Shown one piece after another: positions 26,438-35,601 of a stretch of DNA of 64,000 nucleotides. The DNA lies in the NCBI GenBank assembly GCA_964409685.1, contig CAYPEJ010000002.1, positions 1 to 64,000 of the forward strand, read 5' to 3'. A program made the position numbers and the translations under genes. Position 1 is the stretch's first letter. Each line of letters begins with the position of its first letter. The stretch is from Clostridium_AI sp964409685. GTDB taxonomy: Bacteria > Bacillota > Clostridia > Lachnospirales > Lachnospiraceae. The notes beneath the pieces were generated by a model that was not told the origin of the DNA, searched no databases, and saw nothing but the letters and a program-made list of their open reading frames with translations.

Positions 26438-27655
26438 ATGTTATTAAAATATAGTTTTCAAAATTTTAGATCTTTTAGAGAAGAAGCTGAATTTTCGATG
26501 AAGCCAGGAAGAAAGATGGAAAGATTTGAAGATAATGTGATAAATACACAGAATGGTATTCGTGGATTAAAAACAGCAGTTGTATTTGGAGAAAACGGCG
26601 GTGGTAAAACTAATTTTATTAGGAGTTTAGATTATTTTTTATATTTATTTCACTGTGTAGAACCTATATATTCAGTAAAACCATTATTAAACTATAATGA
26701 TGCAACAAGAAAATCAATTCAAAAATTTAGTTTACAAGTATTTGTTGAAAATAAAATGTATTTCTATGAGCTAGAAATGGATGGAGTATGCATAATTAAG
26801 GAAGAATTAGATGTAAGTGTTTCTGGAAAAAAGAAAGAACAGGTTTTTAAATTAGAAAGGGAAAAATATGAACTAGAATACGAAAACGAAGATCAAGAAG
26901 TTACTAATGTAAGTCTTAAATGTAATTTATCTAGTAAGTATGTAGGTAAAGAATATAAAATAATGAATGATAAAATAAATGAAAATTTTAATGGATTATT
27001 TATTAATAAACTTGCCTTACTTGATATAGAAATAGTACTTCCATTTTGTAATTGGATTAATCATAAGTTGATTATTAAATCACCTTCGAATATTTCATTG
27101 GCAAAATATCAACAATTAAAAAAAGATGCAGAAGATTTAGAAATTTTAAAAAAAGAATCACTTAAAGAAATATTTCAATTAGTAGATCCGTCAATAATGG
27201 AACTTGTGGTAGATGAAGAGGAACCATTTAAAGATACCATTATTATTCGACAGGGAGGTAATGAACAACTATATAAAACTAAGATATCGGAAGAATCGTC
27301 AGGAATACAAGATTTTTTGGCATGGTCTATTAATATTTGGAAAGTGGAACATCAGAATGCTACGGTATTTGCAGATGAGATGGACAAAGTTCTAAATCCG
27401 TTGCTGGCTGAAAGAATAATAGCACATATCCATGGGTCAGAGCATAGTGGGCAGTTTATTTTTTCAACGCATAATATACTTCATTTGAATACTAGAAATT
27501 TTATGAAACAACAATTATGGATTGCTACAAAGAATAAATTTGATTTATCATCAGAAATATATTCATTGGCAGAATTTGAGGATTTTAGGTATGATAAAAC
27601 AGAGTTACATGATTTGTATTTAAAGGGGATATTAGGAGGAACAATAGATGGGTAG
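26438..27655 (+). CDS. AAA-type ATPase, AbiLi/RloA-like
   Basis: A 405-residue ATPase of the SMC/OLD-like class. Start LLKYSFQNFRSF is typical, Walker A GENGGGKT is at residues 51-58, EESSGIQDFL near the C-terminus resembles the ABC signature, ADEMDKVL is the Walker B region and FSTHN the H-loop. Start at 26438 is downstream of GGAGGTGTAAGG; an earlier in-frame ATG is unsupported. The next gene overlaps by eight bases. Such ATPases paired with RloB/TOPRIM proteins occur in abortive-infection systems of the AbiL type and near restriction loci as RloA-RloB. Base composition is more AT-rich than the flanking genes, and the pair sits between two terminator-bounded housekeeping units, which suggests transfer. 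Confidence 0.8.
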   Translation: MLLKYSFQNFRSFREEAEFSMKPGRKMERFEDNVINTQNGIRGLKTAVVFGENGGGKTNFIRSLDYFLYLFHCVEPIYSVKPLLNYNDATRKSIQKFSLQVFVENKMYFYELEMDGVCIIKEELDVSVSGKKKEQVFKLEREKYELEYENEDQEVTNVSLKCNLSSKYVGKEYKIMNDKINENFNGLFINKLALLDIEIVLPFCNWINHKLIIKSPSNISLAKYQQLKKDAEDLEILKKESLKEIFQLVDPSIMELVVDEEEPFKDTIIIRQGGNEQLYKTKISEESSGIQDFLAWSINIWKVEHQNATVFADEMDKVLNPLLAERIIAHIHGSEHSGQFIFSTHNILHLNTRNFMKQQLWIATKNKFDLSSEIYSLAEFEDFRYDKTELHDLYLKGILGGTIDG

Positions 27656-28307
27656 ACAGGCACAGTCCAATATTCGACTGATCGTGGAAGGAGAAACAGA
27701 AATTAATTATTTTGAACAGATGAAAAAAAGAGAAAATTTAAAAATTATTTATAAAGAAGTAAAAGTAGGAGGTGGTGGATATAGTTCTGTTTTACAAGCA
27801 TTAAAAAAAGACTCTGATTACGGATATATCGCAAAGGTAATTATTCTTGACTATGATCGTGCAAGAAATGCTGATGGCGAAAGAAAATGTTTTAAAGAAT
27901 TGGTGGATTATTGTAATAGAAAAAATAATCATGGAGCTATTCCTTATTTTATAATAGCGAATAATTTTGATTTTGAATACTATGCATGCTTGCATTCTAA
28001 GCAATATAAAAATCAAGAAACAAGTAAGTTTATAATAGACCACTATAAATATAAAACGATAGCTGAATTTAAAAGTGATAAGAAAGTATTTGAGAAACTT
28101 AATAAAGATGAAAGTTCTTATACAAATGCAAGAGCAATGCTAAAAAATCAAGCGAAACTAACTGTTGTTTTAAATCAATATGAAATGAGTCAAAAAGGGC
28201 TAAATATTAAAATAGTTAATAAAGGTATTCTGTATCATCCAGAAGCTGATACATATAAAAATAGTAATATGGATGAGTTTTTGAGTATGATTTTAGATGA
28301 TAAATAA
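27648..28307 (+). CDS. RloB-like TOPRIM-fold protein, probable defence effector
   Basis: A 219-residue protein of the RloB family. LIVEGETEINYF at residues 11-22 supplies the TOPRIM-like glutamates and VIILDYDRARN (64-74) the DxD metal pair D68 and D70; ANNFDFEYYACLH follows as in RloB proteins. It would be a metal-dependent nuclease or similar effector kept in check or triggered by its ATPase partner. ATG overlaps the end of the ATPase gene by eight bases (ATGGGTAG), with GGAGG upstream, so the two are translated together. AT-rich, no clear terminator follows. The defence role comes from family knowledge (AbiL, and PARIS as a related ATPase-TOPRIM design), not from proof here. Confidence 0.75.
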   Translation: MGRQAQSNIRLIVEGETEINYFEQMKKRENLKIIYKEVKVGGGGYSSVLQALKKDSDYGYIAKVIILDYDRARNADGERKCFKELVDYCNRKNNHGAIPYFIIANNFDFEYYACLHSKQYKNQETSKFIIDHYKYKTIAEFKSDKKVFEKLNKDESSYTNARAMLKNQAKLTVVLNQYEMSQKGLNIKIVNKGILYHPEADTYKNSNMDEFLSMILDDK

Positions 28308-28364
28308 ATTTATTTCAATTGTTTGAATATTGTATATACCACAAAACAATCTAAAAAAAACACA

Positions 28365-28393
28365 TTGTAATCTCTCAAATTTCCGTGTAAACT
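28365..28393 (+). promoter_or_regulatory. Possible promoter of the GH94 phosphorylase gene
   Basis: TTGTAA (28365-28370), 17 bases, TAAACT (28388-28393), about 48 bases before the start codon. Both boxes are moderate matches to sigma-A. Confidence 0.4.
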
Positions 28394-28440
28394 AGTATTG
28401 CTAATAAGAAAAATTGCATAAAAAGAAAGGGAGAAGAACA

Positions 28441-30834
28441 ATGAATTACGGTTATTTTGATGAAGCCAATAGAGAATATGTCATTACAAAACCTAATACC
28501 CCAGCACCATGGGCAAACTACCTAGGTTCCCCAGCATACGGTGCAATCATTTCCAACAATGCAGGCGGTTACAGCTTCGAACAGAGTGGAGCAAATGGAA
28601 GAATCCTTCGTTACCGTTTCAACGCAGACGACAAACCAGGAAGATACATATATATTCGTGACGACGAAACAAAGGATTACTGGTCAGCATCATGGCAACC
28701 AGTAGGAAAAGACCTTAGTACATATAAGAGTGAGTGCCACCACGGTACTGCTTATACAAACATGCTCGCTTCCTATGCAGGAATTGATTCAGAAGCATTA
28801 TACTATGTTCCATTGGATCAAACTTATGAAGTATGGAGATTGAAATTAACAAATACAACAGATAAAGAACGTAAAATCTCTACTTTCAGTTATGCGGAAT
28901 TCACAAACGAAAATAACTACAATCAAGACCAAGTAAACTTACAATATACATTATTTATCACAAGAACTTATTTTAAAGAAAATAAGATTCTACAGGCAAT
29001 TAATGAAAACTGTGTAAATGGAATGAATGGTAGTACTACAAAATATCGTTTCTTAGGACAAGCTGGTGTACCTGTAACATCTTATAACGGTGATAGACAA
29101 GCATTTATCGGTAATTATCATTCCTACGGTAACCCAGTTGCAGTAGAAAATGGACAATGTGATAACGTACTTAACTACAACTCTAACGGTTGTGGTGCGC
29201 TTCATTCTGCACTTACTTTACAACCAGGCGAAACAAAGACAATCGTTTACGTTCTTGGTATGAAGAATGATGACGAAGCGAATGCTATCTTAGCAAAATA
29301 TGAAAATGTTGACCAAGTAGAAACAGAATTAGCTGAATTAAAAGCACATTGGCACAGCAAATTAGAAAACTTCAAAGTTTCTACACCAGACAGTGCATTC
29401 AACAACATGATTAATACATGGAATGCATACCAATGTTTCATGACATTTATCTGGTCTAGAGCTGCATCTTTCGTATACTGTGGTGAAAGAAATGGTTACG
29501 GTTATCGTGATACTGTTCAAGATATCCAAGGTGTTATCCATTTAGATCCAGAAGCAGCAGGAAATCAAATTCGTTTTATGTTATCGGCACAAGTAGATAA
29601 TGGTGGTGGACTTCCACTTGTAAAATTCGATCACAATCCAGGGCATGAAGGAACACCAGATGATCCAGAATACGTAAAAGAAACAGGACATCCAGCATAT
29701 CGTGCAGACGATGCATTATGGTTGTTCCCAACAGTGTATAAATATATCAGTGAAACAGGAAACAAAGCATTTTTAGATGAAGTAATTCCATTCTCTAACA
29801 AAGGTGAAGCAACTGTTTACGACCACTTAAAACGTGCAATCCAATTCTCAGAAGAACGTCTAGGTGACCACAACATGCCTGCAGGTCTTCATGCAGACTG
29901 GAATGACTGCTTACGTCTAGGTAAAAAAGGTGAATCTACATTCGTAGCATTACAATTATACTATGCATTCACTGTATTAAAAGAGTTTGCAGTAGAAAAA
30001 AATGACACAGAATACATTGCATACTTAGAAAAAACACAAAAGGAATTAGGCGATACGATTAACAAAGAATGTTGGGAAGACGATCGTTTCGTTCGTGGTA
30101 TCAAAGAAGATGGTCAAGTAATCGGTTCTAAGAAAGACCCAGAAGCAAGCATGTGGTTAAATCCTCAATCATGGGCTGTTATCAGTGGTTTAGCAACCAA
30201 AGACCAAGCAGAAGCAGCATTAGAATCCGTACATCGTGAATTAAATACACCATTTGGTGCAAGAGTTATGGCACCATCCTATAAAGAACATGCATTTGAA
30301 GGTGCATTAGCACTATTATTTAACGGTTCTACTAAGGAAAATGGTGGTATCTTCTCACAACCACAAGGATGGATTATCTTAGCAGAATCCTTAATGGGAC
30401 ATGGAAATCGTGCATTTGAATATTTCACAGAAAGTGCACCAGCATCTCAAAATGACAATGCAGATGTAAGATGCTTAGAACCATACGTACATGGTCAATT
30501 TACAGAATCTGTAGAAAGTCCATTTGAAGGACGTTCCCACGTACACTGGCTAACAGGTACAGCTTCTACCGTTATGGTAGGTTGTGTAGAAGGTATCTGC
30601 GGTATGCGTCCAGATCCAAATGGTATTCGTATTGCACCATCCATCCCATCCGAATGGACAGAAATTAAGATGGAAAAAGTATTCCGTGGTAAGAAATTAA
30701 ATATTACAGTGAAGAATCCAAATGGTGCAGAAGGCGGATTCAAAGAGTTCTATGTAAATGGAGAAAAGAAAGCAGACAACTACATTTCAGCAGTAGAATT
30801 AAAAGATGTAAATGAAATCGAATTAGTCATGTAA
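28441..30834 (+). CDS. GH94 glycoside phosphorylase, cellobiose or chitobiose phosphorylase-like
   Basis: A 797-residue cytosolic phosphorylase that splits a beta-linked disaccharide with phosphate, saving ATP. Family features: the N-terminal YGYFDEANREYVITKP beta-sandwich start, PAPWANYLGSP, the catalytic-acid region ADWNDCLRLG, and the end WLTGTAS. Length fits cellobiose or N,N'-diacetylchitobiose phosphorylases (about 800) and not cellodextrin phosphorylase (about 980). The style of the first 80 residues recalls both the ruminococcal cellobiose group and ChbP, so the substrate is open. Start at 28441 follows AAAGGGAGA. Codons are strongly biased (CAA, GGT, CGT), suggesting high expression. 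No transporter is adjacent. Confidence 0.8.
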   Translation: MNYGYFDEANREYVITKPNTPAPWANYLGSPAYGAIISNNAGGYSFEQSGANGRILRYRFNADDKPGRYIYIRDDETKDYWSASWQPVGKDLSTYKSECHHGTAYTNMLASYAGIDSEALYYVPLDQTYEVWRLKLTNTTDKERKISTFSYAEFTNENNYNQDQVNLQYTLFITRTYFKENKILQAINENCVNGMNGSTTKYRFLGQAGVPVTSYNGDRQAFIGNYHSYGNPVAVENGQCDNVLNYNSNGCGALHSALTLQPGETKTIVYVLGMKNDDEANAILAKYENVDQVETELAELKAHWHSKLENFKVSTPDSAFNNMINTWNAYQCFMTFIWSRAASFVYCGERNGYGYRDTVQDIQGVIHLDPEAAGNQIRFMLSAQVDNGGGLPLVKFDHNPGHEGTPDDPEYVKETGHPAYRADDALWLFPTVYKYISETGNKAFLDEVIPFSNKGEATVYDHLKRAIQFSEERLGDHNMPAGLHADWNDCLRLGKKGESTFVALQLYYAFTVLKEFAVEKNDTEYIAYLEKTQKELGDTINKECWEDDRFVRGIKEDGQVIGSKKDPEASMWLNPQSWAVISGLATKDQAEAALESVHRELNTPFGARVMAPSYKEHAFEGALALLFNGSTKENGGIFSQPQGWIILAESLMGHGNRAFEYFTESAPASQNDNADVRCLEPYVHGQFTESVESPFEGRSHVHWLTGTASTVMVGCVEGICGMRPDPNGIRIAPSIPSEWTEIKMEKVFRGKKLNITVKNPNGAEGGFKEFYVNGEKKADNYISAVELKDVNEIELVM

Positions 30835-30845
30835 GTATTATCTAG

Positions 30846-30884
30846 AAAAATACCACAAGTTGCATAAGCTTGTGGTATTTTTAT
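30846..30884 (+). terminator. Intrinsic terminator of the GH94 gene
   Basis: AAAAATACCACAAG (30846-30859) pairs exactly with CTTGTGGTATTTTT (30869-30882), loop nine bases, T-rich right arm. Confidence 0.85.
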
Positions 30885-30913
30885 TAATGGATCTTTCTAT
30901 AAATACATTCTTG

Positions 30914-30922
30914 TGCTATAAT
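30914..30922 (+). promoter_or_regulatory. Extended -10 promoter of glyA
   Basis: TGC followed by TATAAT (30917-30922), 33 bases before the ATG. The same TGCTATAATG string stands before the DegV gene (35550-35559). No strong -35 box is seen. Confidence 0.5.
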
Positions 30923-30955
30923 GAACAAGACAAAAATCATTACGGAGGTATGAAG

Positions 30956-32194
30956 ATGTTTTCATTTGAAGAAATACAAAACTTTGACCCAGAAATTGCT
31001 GCGGCCATGGAAAAAGAAATTGGTAGACAAAACAGTCACATTGAATTAATTGCTTCTGAAAACTTTGTAAGTAAAGCTGTTATGGCAACTATGGGAAGTC
31101 CACTTACAAATAAATATGCAGAAGGATATCCAGGAAAAAGATACTATGGTGGATGTGAGTTTGTTGATATCGCGGAAGATTTAGCTAGAGATAGAGCAAT
31201 GAAATTATTTGATTGTACATATGCAAACGTACAGCCACACTCTGGAGCACAAGCAAATCTAGCTGTATTCTTCGCATTAGTAAAACCAGGTGATACTGTT
31301 ATGGGTATGAACCTAGATCACGGTGGACACTTAACACACGGAAGCCCAGTTAATATTTCTGGTAGTTATTTTAACATCGTACCTTACGGTGTAAATGATG
31401 ACGGTTTTATTGACTACGATGAAGTACTTCGTATTGCAAAAGAATGCAAGCCAAAATTAATCGTTGCAGGTGCTAGTGCATATGCAAGAAAGATTGATTT
31501 CAAGAGATTCCGTGAAATTGCAGATGAAGTTGGCGCATTCTTAATGGTAGATATGGCTCATATCGCTGGTTTAGTAGCAGCTGGTTTACATGAGAACCCA
31601 TTACCATACGCACATGTTACAACAACAACAACTCATAAGACTCTTCGTGGTCCTAGAGGTGGTATGATTTTATCAAGCAAGGAATTTGCAGAAGAATATA
31701 AATTAAACAAAGCTATTTTCCCAGGTATCCAAGGTGGACCTTTAATGCACGTAATCGCTGCAAAAGCAGTATGCTTTAAAGAAGCCTTAGACCCAAGCTT
31801 TAAAGTTTACGCTCAAAACGTAATCGACAATGCACAAGCTCTTGCAAATGGTTTAATGAGCAGAGGTTTTGACATTGTATCTGGTGGTACAGACAACCAC
31901 TTAATGTTAGTAAACCTTGTAAAACAAGGTATTACAGGTAAAGAAGCAGAGAAATTATTAGATGCTGCTAACATTACATGTAATAAGAATACAGTTCCAA
32001 ATGACCCACAATCACCATTCGTAACAAGTGGTATTCGTTTAGGAACAGCAGCCGTTACAACTCGTGGTTTCAATACAGCTGATATGGATGTTGTTGCAGA
32101 TGCAATCGCAATGTTAATCAATGATGTAAATGCAAACCAAGAAAAAGCAATGGCTATGGTAAAAGAATTAACAGATAAATATCCTTTATACTAG
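30956..32194 (+). CDS. glyA: Serine hydroxymethyltransferase
   Basis: A 412-residue pyridoxal phosphate enzyme that interconverts serine and glycine and loads tetrahydrofolate with a one-carbon unit. ELIASENFVS, YAEGYPGKRYYGG, and the cofactor lysine in TTTHKTLRGPRGG are all intact; length is standard. The ATG at 30956 is seven bases after GGAGG, while the ATG at 30950 abuts that site and is rejected. It has its own promoter and terminator, so it is a single-gene unit. No riboswitch-like fold was recognised in the short leader. Confidence 0.95.
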   Translation: MFSFEEIQNFDPEIAAAMEKEIGRQNSHIELIASENFVSKAVMATMGSPLTNKYAEGYPGKRYYGGCEFVDIAEDLARDRAMKLFDCTYANVQPHSGAQANLAVFFALVKPGDTVMGMNLDHGGHLTHGSPVNISGSYFNIVPYGVNDDGFIDYDEVLRIAKECKPKLIVAGASAYARKIDFKRFREIADEVGAFLMVDMAHIAGLVAAGLHENPLPYAHVTTTTTHKTLRGPRGGMILSSKEFAEEYKLNKAIFPGIQGGPLMHVIAAKAVCFKEALDPSFKVYAQNVIDNAQALANGLMSRGFDIVSGGTDNHLMLVNLVKQGITGKEAEKLLDAANITCNKNTVPNDPQSPFVTSGIRLGTAAVTTRGFNTADMDVVADAIAMLINDVNANQEKAMAMVKELTDKYPLY

Positions 32195-32209
32195 GATACT
32201 GTAATAGGG

Positions 32210-32245
32210 AAAGGATCAAGTAGTGTATGCTACTTGATCCTTTAT
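32210..32245 (+). terminator. Intrinsic terminator of glyA
   Basis: AAAGGATCAAGTAG (32210-32223) pairs with CTACTTGATCCTTT (32230-32243), 14 bases, six-base loop, then ATTGG. Confidence 0.8.
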
Positions 32246-32384
32246 TGGTTTTAGACCTATCAAAAATGTGTCAAAAATAAGGAAAGAAATGCTGGGAAAC
32301 AACCACTAGAATTATAAGAGACAAATTGGTATGATAGGGAAGTAGTATAAAAAATGATAGGGATATATACTTAGAGGAAAGAGA

Positions 32385-33431
32385 ATGAAACAAAGAATAA
32401 CGTCATTTGATACATTTCGAGCAATTGCAGCATTCTTAATTGTAATGTTACATTATCCGTTTCAATGTGTCTGGAAAGATGAAATTTCAGTACTATGTCG
32501 AATTGCAGTACCATTTTTCTTTTTGGTATCTGGCTATTTCAATTATTCAAAAGAATTACAAATAGATAGAAATAAGCGCTCACTTTGCAAAATACTAAAA
32601 CTAGTCGTCATCGTGAACTTAGTATATCTAGCATTTCGAATCTTTGTAAAAAGTTACGGTCGCCATATGGCAGGAAAAAGTATAACGATAGGAATCGAGA
32701 AGATTTTTTCAGAGTTAGGTAGTATACAATACATTTTCTTTAATTTTCGATTAGCAGGACACCTGTGGTATCTGCGTGGAATGATATTTGTACTGATTCT
32801 ACTGATTATTATGAAAAAATTCCGTCTTGAAAAGGTTGTGAAATGGAGCATTCCTATTATAATCGTAATGGATTTATGCATATGTAAATATTCAAAGGTG
32901 CTTTTCGGAGAAACCATGTTAAGAAGGTATTACGAGCCGTTTACTAAGTTTATTGGTGTAGGGTACGTATATTTCTTTTTAGGATATTTCTTTCGAGAAT
33001 TTGAAAAAACTAGAGTGTTTCAAAAAATGAATCAGTTTTTGATGAAGAATAGTTTGGTTGTGCTAGCCATAACTGGGGGATTAGTAGTTTTGAATCTTAT
33101 GGAATATCACTGGCTTCAAAGTACGAAACTAGATGTAAACCAATGTAACTATGCAAGTACGATATTGTTAGTTATGTTTTTATTTTGCTACTTGGCTAGT
33201 AATAAAACATTTGGTTCTAAGAGTAAGTTTTATATCATTGGTGCAAAATATTCGGAATACATTTATTTGTATCATATTCTTGTCGGAAAGACGATTGTAT
33301 TCCTGTTTAAGGGAACAAAGTTATATGATATGTATTTTCCGATTCGTCCGATTGTCCTTTATTTATTGGTATTAGGAATTGCCATAGTTGTATTTAAAGT
33401 AAAAGATAAATTGAATTATAAATTGGAGTGA
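32385..33431 (+). CDS. Membrane acyltransferase, acyltransferase_3 family
   Basis: A 348-residue membrane protein with about ten hydrophobic segments. The start RITSFDTFRAIAAFLIVMLHY has the Arg and the conserved His of the acyltransferase 3 (OatA/OafA/NodX) family, and FFFLVSGYF follows. Family members move acetyl or other acyl groups onto sugars of the cell surface, such as peptidoglycan or exopolysaccharide. The start at 32385 has GAGGAAAGAG upstream. It is a single gene between two terminators, so its substrate cannot be told from context. Confidence 0.85.
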   Translation: MKQRITSFDTFRAIAAFLIVMLHYPFQCVWKDEISVLCRIAVPFFFLVSGYFNYSKELQIDRNKRSLCKILKLVVIVNLVYLAFRIFVKSYGRHMAGKSITIGIEKIFSELGSIQYIFFNFRLAGHLWYLRGMIFVLILLIIMKKFRLEKVVKWSIPIIIVMDLCICKYSKVLFGETMLRRYYEPFTKFIGVGYVYFFLGYFFREFEKTRVFQKMNQFLMKNSLVVLAITGGLVVLNLMEYHWLQSTKLDVNQCNYASTILLVMFLFCYLASNKTFGSKSKFYIIGAKYSEYIYLYHILVGKTIVFLFKGTKLYDMYFPIRPIVLYLLVLGIAIVVFKVKDKLNYKLE

Positions 33432-33448
33432 TGTTACAGTTTACTTTT

Positions 33449-33484
33449 AAGACCATTTTGCCGGTGGTGGCAAAATGGTCTTTT
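33449..33484. terminator. Terminator between convergent genes
   Basis: AAGACCATTTTGCC (33449-33462) pairs exactly with GGCAAAATGGTCTT (33469-33482), loop GGTGGT. It lies between the plus-strand acyltransferase and the minus-strand metalloprotease and may serve both. Confidence 0.8.
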
Positions 33485-33503
33485 GGAGCTTAAAGAGGAA
33501 GAA

Positions 33504-35315
33504 TTATTTCGTTACGGTAATCGTATATTCTCCATTATTTAAGCTACCAACAGTAATGGAATAACCAGTATTGATTGTCTGATTACCACTAGAATCATAG
33601 GCAGCAAAATTTGTTGTTCCGTATGTAATGGTTGCACCAGATTGATAGAATCCGTTGTTATCATTTACAAGATATAAAACACGTTCTTTGTTATCACTTG
33701 TATCATAATAGGATGAGAAATTGGCATATTTAAATTCTACCGCAGAAGAATTATAAGGACTCTGGAATGTTTCTGCATTTACGTGCATAACACGAATACC
33801 ACCATTTCCAACCCATCCATCGTAGTTGTTGGAATCAGTCACATATTCAATGATAAAATACTCTGAGAAATAATTATCATCTAAGTTACCAATCGGAAGA
33901 ATGATACAGTTACCGCAGTCAGATGCAGATTTCAATTTAAATGTTTGTGTGTTTTTAGAAGTATCGAATACTTTTACTTCATCTGTTTTGAGCCAACCAT
34001 ACATTAACTTTGAGAAAGAACTGAAGTCACCACAAGAGTCATCCATTCTCTCATATCCAGCAGAACCGTGTAAACCTTCCCAGTCGCTTGAATTATATTT
34101 GTAATAATCAGGTAGTCCCATAAGATGTCCTAACTCATGGCAGTAGGTACAATTGTGCCAGAAGGTATCGCCAGGTGTAGCTTGTTCATCATTCATTACA
34201 TAACCGTGCACTTTCGTACCGTCTAAACTAAAGTTATTATTTAAATACCAAGTTGCTTGGCATCCATACCAAAAATCATCTTCGGAAGTACCGTTCTTTG
34301 GTACAAATAAAGTCATACAGTCAAGATAACCATCGCCGTCACCATCATAATCGGAGTAATCAATTTGGCTATCTAAGGCTTTCATAACTTCCATTGCTAA
34401 GGTTTCGTATTCATTTTTGTTGTTGTAGTAAGAACGGTTGTATTTTGCAGTGTAAGAAAATACATCACCAGTTAAATCAAGATTTCCATAAGATGCACGC
34501 TTGTAGAAGGCCCTAGCACTTTCCATAGGGTAGCTTGCAGCAGAAGTATTTTCTTCTCCATATAAAGCTTCTTCTAATTCCTCAGCAGTTAATCCATTGG
34601 AAAACTTGACATCTTGGAATTCAATTTGGAATGTGATAGCTTTTACTTTTCCTACAGATGGCATAGTGCGGTCAAATAGGTTAAGTGGTGCATCAATAAG
34701 AGAAGCTTCAGCGGAAGGACTAGGGGATGTAGTTGCTTCTGCTGAAGGACTAGGGCTTGGTGACATAGTAGTCTCAGTGGAAGGGGAAGGAGCGATACTT
34801 GGAGCTGTAGTGGTAGGTGTGGTAGTTGTTTGGGTACCAGCATTTGCACTATCATAAGTATAAGTAACCCCATTCATTGTGTAATCCACTGTGAATTCAA
34901 AAGTACTTGGAAGTGTTCCAGTTGCATTGAATCCAAAACTTACACTACTATCGGAATTAATTAAGCTATTCCAAGAAAATGGTGTGATGACATAGCTTGT
35001 CCCAGATTTTACAGCTTCTGCACACCAGATACTATCAATTGTAAAGTTTACATTTTTTAATGTAAGCTTCCAATTGGATACTTGGTTGTCTAATAAGTTG
35101 TTTAAGTACATTGTTGCATTAGAATTGTTCCCCCAAGATTGGCTGTCAGCAGTAACGCTAAAGCTGGCAGAGTCACTTAAGCTAAATGCCGAAGCAACAA
35201 CTTCTTTGGAGTTGGTTGCTGCTTGAGCAGTTAAGCTTGGTGTAGCAAGAACTGTGGAGGACAGTACGGCGGCACATAGAGACATAGCAATGTGCTTTTT
35301 GAAATTTTTTCGCAT
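33504..35315 (-). CDS. Secreted M6-family metalloprotease with CBM2-like domain
   Basis: A 603-residue exported protein. Residues 1-33 are a signal peptide ending near AQA-AT. Residues about 45-150 look like a family 2-type carbohydrate-binding beta-sandwich (SWGNNSNATMYLNN, NWKLTLKN, SVSFGFNATG). A Thr/Pro/Ser-rich linker with SPSPSAEA repeats (about 155-205) leads to an M6 (immune inhibitor A-like) peptidase, with zinc motif H393-E-L-G-H397 followed by LMGLPDYY. No membrane anchor or sortase signal is seen. ATG at 35315 is preceded by AAAGGAG. It would digest protein while held on cellulose or a similar polymer. The CBM call rests on spacing of Trp, Asn and Gly and is less sure than the peptidase. 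Confidence 0.8.
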   Translation of the reverse strand: MRKNFKKHIAMSLCAAVLSSTVLATPSLTAQAATNSKEVVASAFSLSDSASFSVTADSQSWGNNSNATMYLNNLLDNQVSNWKLTLKNVNFTIDSIWCAEAVKSGTSYVITPFSWNSLINSDSSVSFGFNATGTLPSTFEFTVDYTMNGVTYTYDSANAGTQTTTTPTTTAPSIAPSPSTETTMSPSPSPSAEATTSPSPSAEASLIDAPLNLFDRTMPSVGKVKAITFQIEFQDVKFSNGLTAEELEEALYGEENTSAASYPMESARAFYKRASYGNLDLTGDVFSYTAKYNRSYYNNKNEYETLAMEVMKALDSQIDYSDYDGDGDGYLDCMTLFVPKNGTSEDDFWYGCQATWYLNNNFSLDGTKVHGYVMNDEQATPGDTFWHNCTYCHELGHLMGLPDYYKYNSSDWEGLHGSAGYERMDDSCGDFSSFSKLMYGWLKTDEVKVFDTSKNTQTFKLKSASDCGNCIILPIGNLDDNYFSEYFIIEYVTDSNNYDGWVGNGGIRVMHVNAETFQSPYNSSAVEFKYANFSSYYDTSDNKERVLYLVNDNNGFYQSGATITYGTTNFAAYDSSGNQTINTGYSITVGSLNNGEYTITVTK

Positions 35316-35549
35316 AATATGCTCCTTTCGTAAATGAATTATTATTCAGAGATTTAAGTAAGCCAATAACAAATAGAATGTTAAATAGTAAAAAATATGT
35401 ACTCTCTGTACTTCTATTATAAGATAGAAAATATAAAACGAAAATGGGATCTATATACAAACTATCGCATACAACATTGTGCAATATTGGGAAAAAATAT
35501 TTATCAAAAAGTCTAATTTGAACCTTGACTATACAATTGTTTGAATTTT

Positions 35550-35558
35550 TGCTATAAT
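35550..35558 (+). promoter_or_regulatory. Extended -10 promoter of the DegV gene
   Basis: TGC TATAAT (35553-35558), 44 bases before the start at 35602. TTGACT at 35525-35530 is too far (22 bases) to be a normal -35. Confidence 0.5.
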
Positions 35559-35601
35559 GTCTTCTAGCATAAAATTACAAACAAGAAATGGGAGAAGTAC
35601 G

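Noticed and set aside
30885..30955. Glycine riboswitch ahead of glyA
   Set aside because: The leader is too short and lacks the conserved glycine aptamer cores; only a promoter and ribosome binding site are visible.
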